Below the pieces are notes generated by a model. The model made no database searches and was not told the DNA's origin. It was given only the letters and a program-made list of their open reading frames with translations. Below are positions 39,733 through 48,319 of a stretch of DNA of 64,000 nt, one piece after another. Both the position numbers and the translations under genes were made by a program. The DNA is from a virus. The stretch is taken from positions 1-64,000 of the IMG/VR virus record IMGVR_UViG_3300034104_001007. One strand, written 5' to 3'. Position 1 is the first letter of the stretch. Each line of letters begins with the position of its first letter.

Positions 39733-39841
39733 GGAACCAGTGTCCCACTGGCCTTCAATTCTACGCAGTCAGTTCAGCTACGCAAAACCATAAAGCTTAG
39801 TTTTGCTCCGCAGCCCCGCCTGCTGAATTGACACTGGTTCC
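39733..39841. repeat. 109-bp element bounded by 12-bp inverted repeats
   Basis: GGAACCAGTGTC (39733-39744) and GACACTGGTTCC (39830-39841) are perfect inverted repeats. The left arm can instead form a local hairpin CCAGTG-TCC-CACTGG (39737-39751). Inside is a third stem GCAAAAC/GTTTTGC (39782-39788/39800-39806). The alternative pairings are mutually exclusive, as in an attenuator or a recombination/cruciform site. It contains no gene and lies between the palindromes and two terminators. Confidence 0.55.
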
Positions 39842-39862
39842 TGACCCCCAAAAATTAGGGGC

Positions 39863-39887
39863 AAAAAAATACCCCGCTTTCGCGGGG
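39863..39887 (-). terminator. Intrinsic terminator, minus strand
   Basis: Stem CCCCGC/GCGGGG with a GAAA loop (minus strand), followed by TATTTTTTT. It backs up the terminator at 39985-40008 behind the gene at 40023-40673 and shields the origin-like region from its transcription. Confidence 0.8.
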
Positions 39888-39895
39888 CTTGTTGG

Positions 39896-39976
39896 TTATA
39901 AGTTATAAATTGTTTCGTATAATTGTTTTCGCATCATCTGAAAGCAAGCGTATTGATAAGGCCTAAGTTTTTTCAT
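39896..39976 (-). CDS. 26-residue possible peptide between two terminators
   Basis: ATG 39976 opens MKKLRPYQYACFQMMRKQLY and six more residues. It is basic and helical, but no ribosome site is visible and it sits between two minus-strand terminators. It could be a remnant; listed only because nothing else explains the segment. Confidence 0.2.
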   Translation of the reverse strand: MKKLRPYQYACFQMMRKQLYETIYNL

Positions 39977-39984
39977 GGTGTGTT

Positions 39985-40008
39985 AAAAGCCCCTTGCGGG
40001 GCTTTTTT
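39985..40008. terminator. Bidirectional intrinsic terminator
   Basis: AAAAGCCCC TTGC GGGGCTTTTTT forms a 9-bp stem including A/T pairs, with T-runs on both strands. It ends the monocistronic gene at 40023-40673 fourteen bases after its stop. Confidence 0.9.
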
Positions 40009-40022
40009 CCTTAATTAAGAAC

Positions 40023-40673
40023 CTATTTAGTTTCTGTTTCGGCATCTAACACGATGCCGTCATCTGATGCTAACGCCTTGATTTTGGCCACGCGGTTTTG
40101 CGCTTTTTTGTTGTCTTTAAATTCTAGTGAATTTAAATACATTGCCTTAACCAATTTTTCGTGAATTTCAGCTGGTGTTGGCTCTTCTTTTTCGCCGTTG
40201 ATAGCGGCGCGCGCACCTTTCAGAATGTAGCTAATGTTTGGCTCGGTCTCGCGTTTTGCCGTTTTGCCTTTTGCATTCCAAAAAACTAAGGCATCAAATT
40301 TGTGATTTGTTTCGGCCTCGCGGATTTTGGCAATGTTGTTAAACATTTGATAAAGCGCGCCATAGCCTGCTGTTTTGGCTGTTGGGATTTTTACGCGGTC
40401 TTTTACGGCCGCGGCCTTGTTGCTAGCCTTTACGCTTTCCTGAAAGCCTTTGAAAGTAGGCAATTCCGCACCGCTAAACAAGGCCATAATGGCGTTATGT
40501 TCTACTGTTGCGCCTACCTTGCCCGCTTGCTGGGCTTCGTTATAATCAAACGCTTTTGTTTCAACAGCGCGCTGGGTTGTTTCGTTTACATAATACATTT
40601 GTTGCACAGCCTTAGTGGCTGTTGTGTTGCGAGGTGCGCGAGGTGCGCGGGTTTTAACTGATTGTGTAGTCAT
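40023..40673 (-). CDS. Stand-alone basic protein of unknown function
   Basis: The 216-residue protein has a disordered, very basic N-terminus (KTRAPRAPRNTTATKAV) that could bind DNA or RNA. Helices follow (TVEHNAIMALFSGAELPTF, GYGALYQMFNNIAKIREAE) and a lysine-rich C-terminal half. It is expressed alone from its own promoter (40724-40751) with direct repeats over the -35 and two terminators behind it. This suggests a separately regulated early factor, perhaps a regulator or an origin-binding protein. I do not recognise a family. Confidence 0.65.
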   Translation of the reverse strand: MTTQSVKTRAPRAPRNTTATKAVQQMYYVNETTQRAVETKAFDYNEAQQAGKVGATVEHNAIMALFSGAELPTFKGFQESVKASNKAAAVKDRVKIPTAKTAGYGALYQMFNNIAKIREAETNHKFDALVFWNAKGKTAKRETEPNISYILKGARAAINGEKEEPTPAEIHEKLVKAMYLNSLEFKDNKKAQNRVAKIKALASDDGIVLDAETETK

Positions 40674-40723
40674 TTTCTATTCTCCAATTAGGTAGGCGCG
40701 TCGCGCCCTTGAACCTGACAACC

Positions 40724-40751
40724 ATTATACTGGATTTTCTAAGAAAAGCAA
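40724..40751 (-). promoter_or_regulatory. Promoter with overlapping 10-bp repeats, for the gene at 40023
   Basis: On the minus strand TTGCTT, 16 bases, then a perfect TATAAT (40724-40729). Two copies of GGATTTTCTA (plus strand 40732-40741 and 40752-40761), twenty bases apart, flank the -35 region. They look like an operator for a protein bound on one face of the helix. Confidence 0.65.
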
Positions 40752-40883
40752 GGATTTTCTAGCCCTACCGCGCCCCTCACCCCCTACCCCCCAAAACTAA
40801 AATGGGTCCCATCTGCGCGCTAGTGCGCTCTATTCCACACAAATAATCACCAATATTTTCAAAATCGCACCTCGTTTTCACAA

Positions 40884-40976
40884 GGAACACCCCCCGTCAG
40901 CCAAAAAAGACCCCCACCCCCCATATAAATTTTGCGGTATATATGAAAAACGCGCTATAGGGAACACCCCCCGTCA
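40884..40976. repeat. Exact 16-bp direct repeats upstream of terminase
   Basis: GGAACACCCCCCGTCA occurs at 40884-40899 and 40961-40976, 77 bp apart, in the 374-bp gap between divergent operons. The first is preceded by TTTTCACAA, and the second is followed by CACAAATAG, both echoing the iteron motif. The position just before the terminase small-subunit gene suggests packaging-site or regulator binding. The rest of the gap (40674-41047) holds two promoters and no gene. Confidence 0.55.
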
Positions 40977-40984
40977 CAAATAGA

Positions 40985-41013
40985 TTGCCTTTACCCAAAA
41001 AATTTGCTATATT
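40985..41013 (+). promoter_or_regulatory. Late operon promoter, sigma70-type
   Basis: TTGCCT (40985-40990), a 17-base spacer and TATATT (41008-41013) face the terminase and head genes. It lies nine bases after the second GGAACACCCCCCGTCA repeat, so that repeat could be an activator or repressor site. Confidence 0.65.
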
Positions 41014-41047
41014 CCCCCCACATTTGCTGATAACCCTTTGGTAACTA

Positions 41048-41647
41048 ATGCAAAACATGAATGAACTACTGGATTACAGTCCAGACGAACCCGAATTATT
41101 TATTCCTGCCCTTGAACGGGTCGACGAAGACGACATACTCTTCGCTAAAGAACTTACCTACCGTGAGGAAATCAGAGCACGAGCAAGGTCAGCACTAGAA
41201 CTCATGCAACATGGCATGCAGATTGACGACACCCCCGAAACTGACAAGATAGCCACTGCGGTATTCTCAGAAAAGCAAGAACTTGGTGCTAATAGAGAGA
41301 AACCAGACGTGATTTTGCGACTCGAAGCATTAATGACGGAGTATGACCACGAGGTTGTGCAGGATGTGGTGCAGGTTCGTCGGTTTATCATGAACAGATT
41401 GATGGAAGAGTCCCAACTTGGGACTAAATCGAGTGAAAGACTGAAGGCATTAGAGCTTTTAGGTAAAGTAACCGAGGTTGGCATGTTCACGGAACGCCAA
41501 GAAATCACAATTACCCATAAATCCACGGAAGAATTAGAGCAGGAACTCGAGAAAACATTGACGCTACTGCTAAATCCAGATACACAGACATACGAACCAT
41601 CCCCAAAGGACGTAAAACCCATTAAAGACATAAAGATTAATCTCTAA
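41048..41647 (+). CDS. terS: Terminase small subunit-like protein
   Basis: The 199-residue acidic helical protein directly precedes the large terminase (stop and start adjacent). It contains ALTMxEYD-like helices (LRLEALMTEYDHEVVQDV), and RRFIMNRLMEESQLGTKSSE with RLKALELLGKV, a region seen in aquatic podovirus small terminases or DNA-recognition partners. It would select phage DNA for packaging. Assigned by position and pattern. ATG 41057 is an alternative start. Confidence 0.6.
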   Translation: MQNMNELLDYSPDEPELFIPALERVDEDDILFAKELTYREEIRARARSALELMQHGMQIDDTPETDKIATAVFSEKQELGANREKPDVILRLEALMTEYDHEVVQDVVQVRRFIMNRLMEESQLGTKSSERLKALELLGKVTEVGMFTERQEITITHKSTEELEQELEKTLTLLLNPDTQTYEPSPKDVKPIKDIKINL

Positions 41648-43171
41648 ATGAAGTTTACTCCTGAACAGTTGGTGCAGATTAAGGCAAACATCCACAAGTT
41701 ACCCCCAGATAAGAAGGGTAAAGCCTTAGAAATACTAAAAGAACTACAAGCCCGTGGCGAAAACAAGATTGCTCACACCAATTTCTTGGATTTCGTTAAA
41801 AAAGTGTGGCCGGCATGCATACTGGGTAGGCATCACATCATCATGGCGCAGAAATTTGAGGCGGTAGCCAAGGGTGAGATAAAAAGATTAGCCATATCAC
41901 TCCCACCACGACACACGAAATCAGAGTTTGCGTCATACTTACTACCGGCATGGTTCCTTGGTAACTACCCAGAGAAGAAAATCATGCAGGCGTCACACAC
42001 CGGAGAGCTAGCGGTTAACTTCGGTCGTAAAGTACGTAACTTAATTGACTCAGAAATATACAAAGAGATATTCAGGGACGTCACACTGCAGACCGACTCT
42101 AAAGCTGCGGGTAGGTGGGGTACGAACAGAGGTGGGGTATATAACGCCCTCGGTGTTGGCGCCGGTGCAGCCGGTATGGGTGCGGACATATTCATAATCG
42201 ATGACCCCCACAACGAGCAGGACATCATTAACGGGAACTTAGATGTTTTCGATAAGGCATGGGAATGGTATCAGTCAGGTCCACGTCAACGGCTACAACC
42301 AGGCGGCGGTATCATCGTGGTTCACACACGCTGGTCGAAGAAAGACTTGATTGGCAGACTGCTAGACTACGCAGAGAAGAACCCAGAAGCTGACCAGTGG
42401 GAATACATTGAGTTTCCAGCTATTGTTGGCGAGGATACAGACGAGGAAGAGTCGTTGTGGCCAGAGTTCTGGCCGCTACCAGAGCTGCAAAAGATAAAGA
42501 ACACCATCAGTCCACACTTGTGGAACGCGCAGTACATGCAATCACCGACGTCAGAAGGTGGGGCACTGATTAAAAAGAATTGGTGGCAGATATGGGATAA
42601 GGAGTCACCACCCCACTGTGAGTTTGTGATTATGTCATTGGACGCGGCACAAGAGGCGACAAATCGTTCTGACTATAATGCCTTGACAACTTGGGGAGTT
42701 TTCTTTAACGAAGAAGTCAATAATTATAATATAATATTGCTAAATTCAATTAAAAAGCGTATGGAGTTTCCAGAACTGAAGCAAATGGTACTGGAAGAGT
42801 ATAAAGAATGGCAGCCAGACGCCTTCATGGTTGAAAAGAAATCTAACGGAGCGGCGTTATATCAAGAGCTTCGTAGGATGGGTGTCCCCGCAGGGGAATT
42901 CACTCCAGGAAAAGGGCAAGACAAGATAAGCCGGGTCAACGCGGTGACAGACTTGTTTTCTTCTGGTATTGTGTGGGCTCCTGATAGACGTTGGGCTAGA
43001 GAAGTAATCGACGAGTGCAGTGACTTTCCTAATGGCGAGCACGATGACTTGGTCGACTCTACTACTTTGGCGCTAATACGATTCAGGCAGGGTGGCTTTA
43101 TTAAACTACCAAGCGATGAACCAGATGATGATGTACTATACAGGTACAAGAAAAAGGCCGCATACTATTAA
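41648..43171 (+). CDS. terL: Terminase large subunit
   Basis: The 507-residue packaging motor has Walker A-like SLPPRHTKSEFAS, Walker B DIFIIDDPH and coupling motif VVHTRWSKKD. The RNase H-fold nuclease carries acidic residues in VIMSLDAAQ, AFMVEKKSNG and GEHDDLVDS. It pumps DNA into the procapsid and cuts it. It starts right after the small subunit stop. Confidence 0.95.
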   Translation: MKFTPEQLVQIKANIHKLPPDKKGKALEILKELQARGENKIAHTNFLDFVKKVWPACILGRHHIIMAQKFEAVAKGEIKRLAISLPPRHTKSEFASYLLPAWFLGNYPEKKIMQASHTGELAVNFGRKVRNLIDSEIYKEIFRDVTLQTDSKAAGRWGTNRGGVYNALGVGAGAAGMGADIFIIDDPHNEQDIINGNLDVFDKAWEWYQSGPRQRLQPGGGIIVVHTRWSKKDLIGRLLDYAEKNPEADQWEYIEFPAIVGEDTDEEESLWPEFWPLPELQKIKNTISPHLWNAQYMQSPTSEGGALIKKNWWQIWDKESPPHCEFVIMSLDAAQEATNRSDYNALTTWGVFFNEEVNNYNIILLNSIKKRMEFPELKQMVLEEYKEWQPDAFMVEKKSNGAALYQELRRMGVPAGEFTPGKGQDKISRVNAVTDLFSSGIVWAPDRRWAREVIDECSDFPNGEHDDLVDSTTLALIRFRQGGFIKLPSDEPDDDVLYRYKKKAAYY

Positions 43172-43182
43172 AAGGTTAAGTT

Positions 43183-44103
43183 ATGGCAGGAATAGATGAT
43201 ATCATAAATAAACATCCGTCATTAGCGCCAATAGCTAATTTCATAGGCATGCGCAAGCAAGTTGAAGTTCCAGCGGAATTGCCGGATGCAGATTTAAGTG
43301 AATATGGTGGAGTATTAAGTAAAGCTAATTATAAAGATACTAATCCTTTATTTGGTATTCCTAAATCTACATTACCTAAACAATTACCAACTTCAATTCC
43401 TGTATATAGAGCAGACCCCGAAGGAAAATACGGCGGAAAAAACGGACTTGAAACGTTACCACAATCTCGGTTTCTTAAAGGTGGAGACCAACATTGGGAA
43501 CAAACTAATGACCCTAATAAGGCTTCGGCATACAATAATTCGGAAAAAGCCATACAACAATTGTACAATTACGCTAGATTAAATGGTGCAGCACAGAAGT
43601 ACGGATATCCAGCTTTATCACCCGAGGAAGCCGCAGCATTTGTATTAAAAGAAGGCCGAGCTGATTTAGGCCATAACTATGTCGCAGCTGGAAATAAAGC
43701 AGAAAAAGCGTTTGAGAAAACACTTATGGATACCTACAATCTATCAAAAAGCGATGCAAATTTTTTAACAGCTTTGTATATTAAAAAACAAACAGCAGAT
43801 AGATTAAAGATTCCATTAGCAGAAGCTTGGAATGGCACAGGAGTTAATGAACTTGGGCAAACAGGAAAAGATTACGCGAGTAATTATCAACACCATTTAA
43901 ACGCAGCGCGACACCCTAAAAATGCTCAATTATATGCGATAATACAACAAGGTATAGCCGACGGGTATAAACATGGGTTACCGTTAAAGAAAAATGCGGT
44001 ACAGGATTCATTAAGTCATACAAAAGAAGAAAAGTATAAAAAAGGTGGCAAAGTTAAATTGCCTAGTGGACATAAAAAGGGCGGAAGCTCAAGTTTAATT
44101 TAA
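43183..44103 (+). CDS. Structural-region protein of unknown function
   Basis: The 306 residues lie between terminase and portal. A disordered N-terminus (VPAELPDADLSEYGG) is followed by a helical domain (SPEEAAAFVLKEGRADLGHN, KTLMDTYNLSKSDANFLTAL, YIKKQTADRLKIPLAEAW) and a lysine/glycine-rich tail KKGGKVKLPSGHKKGG. The 'VLKEGRADLG' helix loosely recalls lysozyme-like folds, but no catalytic case can be made. The tail resembles that of the small protein at 53122-53295. Confidence 0.6.
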   Translation: MAGIDDIINKHPSLAPIANFIGMRKQVEVPAELPDADLSEYGGVLSKANYKDTNPLFGIPKSTLPKQLPTSIPVYRADPEGKYGGKNGLETLPQSRFLKGGDQHWEQTNDPNKASAYNNSEKAIQQLYNYARLNGAAQKYGYPALSPEEAAAFVLKEGRADLGHNYVAAGNKAEKAFEKTLMDTYNLSKSDANFLTALYIKKQTADRLKIPLAEAWNGTGVNELGQTGKDYASNYQHHLNAARHPKNAQLYAIIQQGIADGYKHGLPLKKNAVQDSLSHTKEEKYKKGGKVKLPSGHKKGGSSSLI

Positions 44104-44113
44104 GGATTAAGAC

Positions 44114-46717
44114 ATGGCAATTGACAAAAGTTTATCACAAGCCCCACAAGGACTTGACCAATTAGATGAGTTAGATAATAGCCCAGCTCTGGAAATTGAG
44201 ATTGAGGACCCAGAAAGCGTCACTATTGGCGTGGATGGCAAACCTATTCTTACTATTGAAGAAGAGATAGACGAGGATGCGTTCAATGAGAACTTAGCGG
44301 AAAGCATCGATGAGCGTGTCTTAGCAACCCTAGCGTCAGAACTTATTGGTGACTTTGAGAACGATGTGTCTTCTCGTAAGGATTGGATACAGACTTATGT
44401 TGATGGCCTAGAGCTATTAGGATTAAAGATTGAAGAACGCAGTGAACCTTGGGAAGGCGCATGTGGTGTGTATCACCCGCTATTGAGCGAAGCCGTCGTT
44501 AAGTTCCAAGCAGAGACAATGATGGAAACGTTCCCAGCTATGGGTCCGGTAAAGACCGAGATTATCGGTAAAGAAACACAAGAGAAGAAAGAAGCTGCAC
44601 AACGAGTTCAAGATGACATGAACTATCAGCTGACAGATGTAATGAAGGAATACCGCCCTGAGCACGAGCGTATGTTGTGGGGCCTAGGTTTAGCAGGTAA
44701 CGCCTTTAAGAAGGTGTATTTTGACCCATCACTAGACCGTCAAGTATCTATGTATGTGCCAGCAGAAGATGTGGTGGTTCCATACGGCGCATCCAGCTTA
44801 GAGTCAGCAGAGCGCATTACCCATGTAATGAGGAAATCAAGCAACGATATCCGTCGATTACAACATGAAGGCTTCTACCGTGACGTCGAGTTAGGTGAGC
44901 CAGCAATGGTTATGGACGAGGTAGAGAAGAAGATTGCTGAGAAGTTAGGCTTCCGCGCTACTACCGATGACCGCTTTAAGCTATTAGAAATGCATGTTGA
45001 CCTTGTGTTAGAGGGCGATGAGCATGTGGATGACGACGGCGAGCCAACAGGTATTGCACAACCGTACATTGTTACTATAGAAAAAGGCACTACCACTATA
45101 TTAGCTATCCGCCGTAACTGGAGACCGGACGATGACCGCCAACAAAAACGCAATCACTTCGTTCATTATGGATATATTCCTGGGTTTGGTTTCTACTGTT
45201 TTGGGCTTATCCATCTTATTGGGGCTTTTGCTAAGTCTGGCACTTCTCTTATTCGCCAGCTTGTTGATGCAGGTACACTATCTAATCTACCGGGCGGTTT
45301 TAAAACTCGTGGCTTACGTGTAAAAGGCGATGATACTCCTATTGCCCCAGGTGAGTTCCGTGATGTAGATGTACCATCAGGCACTATGCGTGACAACATC
45401 ATGCCACTACCATACAAAGAGCCTTCACAAGTTCTTATGGGCTTATTAGGCCAAATCGTAGAAGAAGGTCGTAAGTTTGCTGGCGCAGCTGAACTACAAA
45501 TGTCGGACATGTCAGCTAATGCCCCAGTAGGTACAACCCTAGCGGTATTGGAAAGAACATTGAAAATGATGAGTGCAATTCAAGCACGTATTCATTACTC
45601 AATGAAACAAGAGTTCCGTTTACTTAAAGACATCATCCGTGACTACACACCAGAAGAGTACAGCTACGAGCCATCAGAAGGCGACCGCCGTGCTAAACAG
45701 GCTGATTACGACATGGTTTCAGTTATACCTGTATCTGACCCTAATGCAGCTACAATGGCTCAGAAAGTGGTTCAATACCAAGCAGTTCTACAGTTAGCAC
45801 AATCAGCACCGCAACTATATGACATGCCGTTATTACATCGTCAGATGTTAGACGTATTAGGCATTAAGAACTATCAGAAACTTGTCCCATCACAAGACGA
45901 TATGAAACCGCGTGACCCAGTCACAGAGAATCAAAACATCTTACAAAACAAACCAGTTAAAGCGTTCTTATACCAAGACCATCAAGCGCATATCGCCGTG
46001 CACATGGCCGCAGCGCAGGACCCGCATATACAGCAATTAGTTAGCCAAAACCCACAAATGGCACAAGCTATTCAAGGCGCGTTATCTGCTCATATCGCAG
46101 AACACTTGGGTTATGAGTATCGCAAACAAATTGAGCAAACAATGCAACAAGCGTTACCGTCATACAGTCAACCAGGGCAAACCGAAGACGACAATCAAAT
46201 TGGTATTCCACAAGAGATTGAAGTTCAAGTGTCTCAATTGGCAGCTAAAGCCGCTCAACAGATATTGGCACAGAAACAACAACAGGCTCAACAAGCTCAA
46301 GCGCAGCAACAAGCACAAGACCCAATTATCCAAATGCAACAGCAAGAGGTTCAAATTAAAGCTCAAGATTTGGAACGTAAAGCGAAGAAAGACGCCGACG
46401 ACTTTGCTATTAAGCAAGCACAGTTGGCTGTGGAACGCGAACGAATTGCTGCACAACAAGAAACAGCTGGCGCTCAAATGGTAATTAAAGCGCAGGAAAG
46501 CAGACAAAAACTTGCCCATTCAGGCGAAGCAGAAGGCGCTCGTATGGGGATGGACATACATAAATACCGTATGAATTTACAACAACAACGTGAAAACGCG
46601 ACTAATCAAGCTGAACATCAACGTAAGCTAGAAGAGATGCGTCAAAACGTACAACAAAAACTAGCGGAATCTTCCGCACAACCCAAACCAAAACCAAAAC
46701 CACAGAAAGGTGAGTAA
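44114..46717 (+). CDS. Portal protein, P22-like with long C-terminal helical barrel
   Basis: The 867-residue protein has an acidic disordered start, then portal core text (DWIQTYVDGLELLGLKIEER, EPWEGACGVYHPLLSEAVVK, KFQAETMMETFPAMGPVK, RMLWGLGLAGNAFKKVYFDP). Conserved wing/stem parts follow (AVLERTLKMMSAIQARIHYS). From about residue 620 it is Gln/Ala-rich coiled coil, reminiscent of the helical barrel of P22 gp1 but longer. It forms the dodecameric DNA gate at one capsid vertex. Confidence 0.9.
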   Translation: MAIDKSLSQAPQGLDQLDELDNSPALEIEIEDPESVTIGVDGKPILTIEEEIDEDAFNENLAESIDERVLATLASELIGDFENDVSSRKDWIQTYVDGLELLGLKIEERSEPWEGACGVYHPLLSEAVVKFQAETMMETFPAMGPVKTEIIGKETQEKKEAAQRVQDDMNYQLTDVMKEYRPEHERMLWGLGLAGNAFKKVYFDPSLDRQVSMYVPAEDVVVPYGASSLESAERITHVMRKSSNDIRRLQHEGFYRDVELGEPAMVMDEVEKKIAEKLGFRATTDDRFKLLEMHVDLVLEGDEHVDDDGEPTGIAQPYIVTIEKGTTTILAIRRNWRPDDDRQQKRNHFVHYGYIPGFGFYCFGLIHLIGAFAKSGTSLIRQLVDAGTLSNLPGGFKTRGLRVKGDDTPIAPGEFRDVDVPSGTMRDNIMPLPYKEPSQVLMGLLGQIVEEGRKFAGAAELQMSDMSANAPVGTTLAVLERTLKMMSAIQARIHYSMKQEFRLLKDIIRDYTPEEYSYEPSEGDRRAKQADYDMVSVIPVSDPNAATMAQKVVQYQAVLQLAQSAPQLYDMPLLHRQMLDVLGIKNYQKLVPSQDDMKPRDPVTENQNILQNKPVKAFLYQDHQAHIAVHMAAAQDPHIQQLVSQNPQMAQAIQGALSAHIAEHLGYEYRKQIEQTMQQALPSYSQPGQTEDDNQIGIPQEIEVQVSQLAAKAAQQILAQKQQQAQQAQAQQQAQDPIIQMQQQEVQIKAQDLERKAKKDADDFAIKQAQLAVERERIAAQQETAGAQMVIKAQESRQKLAHSGEAEGARMGMDIHKYRMNLQQQRENATNQAEHQRKLEEMRQNVQQKLAESSAQPKPKPKPQKGE

Positions 46718-46908
46718 TGGACAAAATATTCGACGTTCTACTATCAGAATACAAAGACCGAATGGACATGCTATCAGACGCATTGCTACGCGGTAATTGT
46801 CCAACCATAGAAGAATATAGATACATATGCGGTCAGCTACGAGGTCTCGAAGCTGCATGTGCCATAATTGCAGACCTCAAACATAGACAGGAGCACTCGG
46901 ATGAGTAA
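46717..46908 (+). CDS. Small helical protein of the head operon
   Basis: The 63-residue protein (MDKIFDVLLSEYKDRMDMLS, GNCPTIEEYRYICGQLRGLE) is a short helical protein commonly found after portal genes in podoviruses. ATG overlaps the portal stop (TAATG). Its role is unknown; it could be a minor head component. Confidence 0.7.
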   Translation: MDKIFDVLLSEYKDRMDMLSDALLRGNCPTIEEYRYICGQLRGLEAACAIIADLKHRQEHSDE

Positions 46909-47335
46909 CCTTAACTCAGCCCAAGCTATTGACCTTTCGGGGATAGTTAGCAAGGCGAGACAAGAAGCAGCAATAGAGTTAGAAGAAGGTGATAAAGAAA
47001 AAGCAGCCCAACTACCAAAACCAACTGGGTACCATATTCTTTGCGCAATTCCAGAAATGGAAAAGGAATTTGAAAGCGGCTTAGCAAAAGCCGATATGAC
47101 GATTCAACGCGAGGAAACACTAACTACAGTCCTATTTGTAGTAGACCTTGGCCCAGATTGTTATGCCGACCAGGAAAAGTTCCCAACAGGTCCTTGGTGC
47201 AAGAAAGGCGATTTTGTACTTATTCGTCCTAATTCTGGCAGTCGACTGTTAATACACGGTCGTGAATTCCGTTTAATCAATGATGATACCGTAGAGGCAG
47301 TAGTAGATGACCCGCGTGGTATCAGCCGTAAATAA
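46901..47335 (+). CDS. GroES-like co-chaperonin (phage Cpn10)
   Basis: ATG 46901 has AGGAG eight bases upstream. Of 144 residues, about 38-135 follow the GroES layout. GYHILCAIPEMEKEFESGLA corresponds to the 'R-V-V---E--T-GGI' mobile-loop start. TVLFVVDLGPDCY corresponds to 'G-V-AVG', and CKKGDFVLIRPNSGSRLLIH to 'VGD-V-F----G'. FRLINDDTVEAVVDDP corresponds to the final 'Y-I---DI-A-V'. Phage co-chaperonins such as T4 gp31 help host GroEL fold the capsid protein; the capsid gene is nearby. Confidence 0.65.
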   Translation: MSNLNSAQAIDLSGIVSKARQEAAIELEEGDKEKAAQLPKPTGYHILCAIPEMEKEFESGLAKADMTIQREETLTTVLFVVDLGPDCYADQEKFPTGPWCKKGDFVLIRPNSGSRLLIHGREFRLINDDTVEAVVDDPRGISRK

Positions 47336-47346
47336 AGGAAACAATA

Positions 47347-48315
47347 ATGACTAAACCAAATTTTAAAAAAGATGAGTTTGCATTTCCGGACGAAATCGAA
47401 GATAACATAGAAATTGAAGTAGAAGGTGACGAAGTTGACATTGAAGTTGTCGACGATACTCCTGAAGATGACCGCAACGTTGAACCACTAACTGAAGACG
47501 TTGTAGAAGAATTAGAGACCGCAGACGAAAAAGCTGAGTATTCTAAGAACGTTAAAACCAAGTTTAAACAATACAAGAAAGCTTGGCATGACGAACGTCG
47601 TGAAAAAGAAGCAGCTTTACGGGAGCAACAAGAAGCCTTAACAATGGCCCAAAAGATTTTAGACGAGAACAAGCGTTTAAAAACTATGTTGCAATCTGGC
47701 GAAAAAGAATTAATAACCACATATCAAACTTCAGCTGACTTAGAGCTAGAAAAAGCCAAACGAAACTACAAAGAAGCCTATGATTCAGGCGATTCTGACA
47801 AGTTATTAGAGGCTCAGGAAGAAATGTTAGCTGCATCTTTTAAAGTAGATAAAGCAAAAAATTTCAAACCTACTGTACAAGTCGAAGAAAATGATGTACA
47901 AATAGCACATAAACAGGTCCAACAACCTCAAATGGATTCCAAAACAGCTGAATGGCTGACGGAAAACCCTTGGTTTGTAGACCCGGATAAAGATTACATG
48001 AGTGCATTTGCTCGTCGAGTGCATAATAAGTTAGCTGAGCAATATGGCCAATCCTACGTAGGGACTGATGCATATTACAAAGCAATCAACAAAGAAGTAC
48101 AACGCAAATTCCCCGACGAATTTGACGACATTGAACCACAAAACGATGAGCCTAAAGCTCAACGCACACAAAAACTTAGCACGGTTGTCGCTCCAGCTAA
48201 ACGGAGTACCGCCTCAAAGAAAGTGGTTTTAACAAGAACGCAGATAGCTTTGGCAAAAAGATTTAATCTTACCCCTGAGCAATATGCTCGTGAACTAACT
48301 AAATTGGAGGCATAA
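47347..48315 (+). CDS. Scaffolding protein
   Basis: The 322-residue acidic, coiled-coil protein has an Asp/Glu-rich N-terminus (EIEVEGDEVDIEVVDDTPED), long helices (REQQEALTMAQKILDENKRL), and a basic C-terminus (KRSTASKKVVLTRTQIALAK). Size, composition and position between portal and capsid genes fit a scaffold that guides procapsid assembly through its basic C-terminus. No protease motif is present. Confidence 0.75.
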   Translation: MTKPNFKKDEFAFPDEIEDNIEIEVEGDEVDIEVVDDTPEDDRNVEPLTEDVVEELETADEKAEYSKNVKTKFKQYKKAWHDERREKEAALREQQEALTMAQKILDENKRLKTMLQSGEKELITTYQTSADLELEKAKRNYKEAYDSGDSDKLLEAQEEMLAASFKVDKAKNFKPTVQVEENDVQIAHKQVQQPQMDSKTAEWLTENPWFVDPDKDYMSAFARRVHNKLAEQYGQSYVGTDAYYKAINKEVQRKFPDEFDDIEPQNDEPKAQRTQKLSTVVAPAKRSTASKKVVLTRTQIALAKRFNLTPEQYARELTKLEA

Positions 48316-48319
48316 TAAA

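Noticed and set aside
41158-41631. 157-codon minus-strand frame opposite the small terminase
   Set aside because: Serine-rich mirror of an acidic gene; no ribosome site, and it opposes a well-placed terminase gene.
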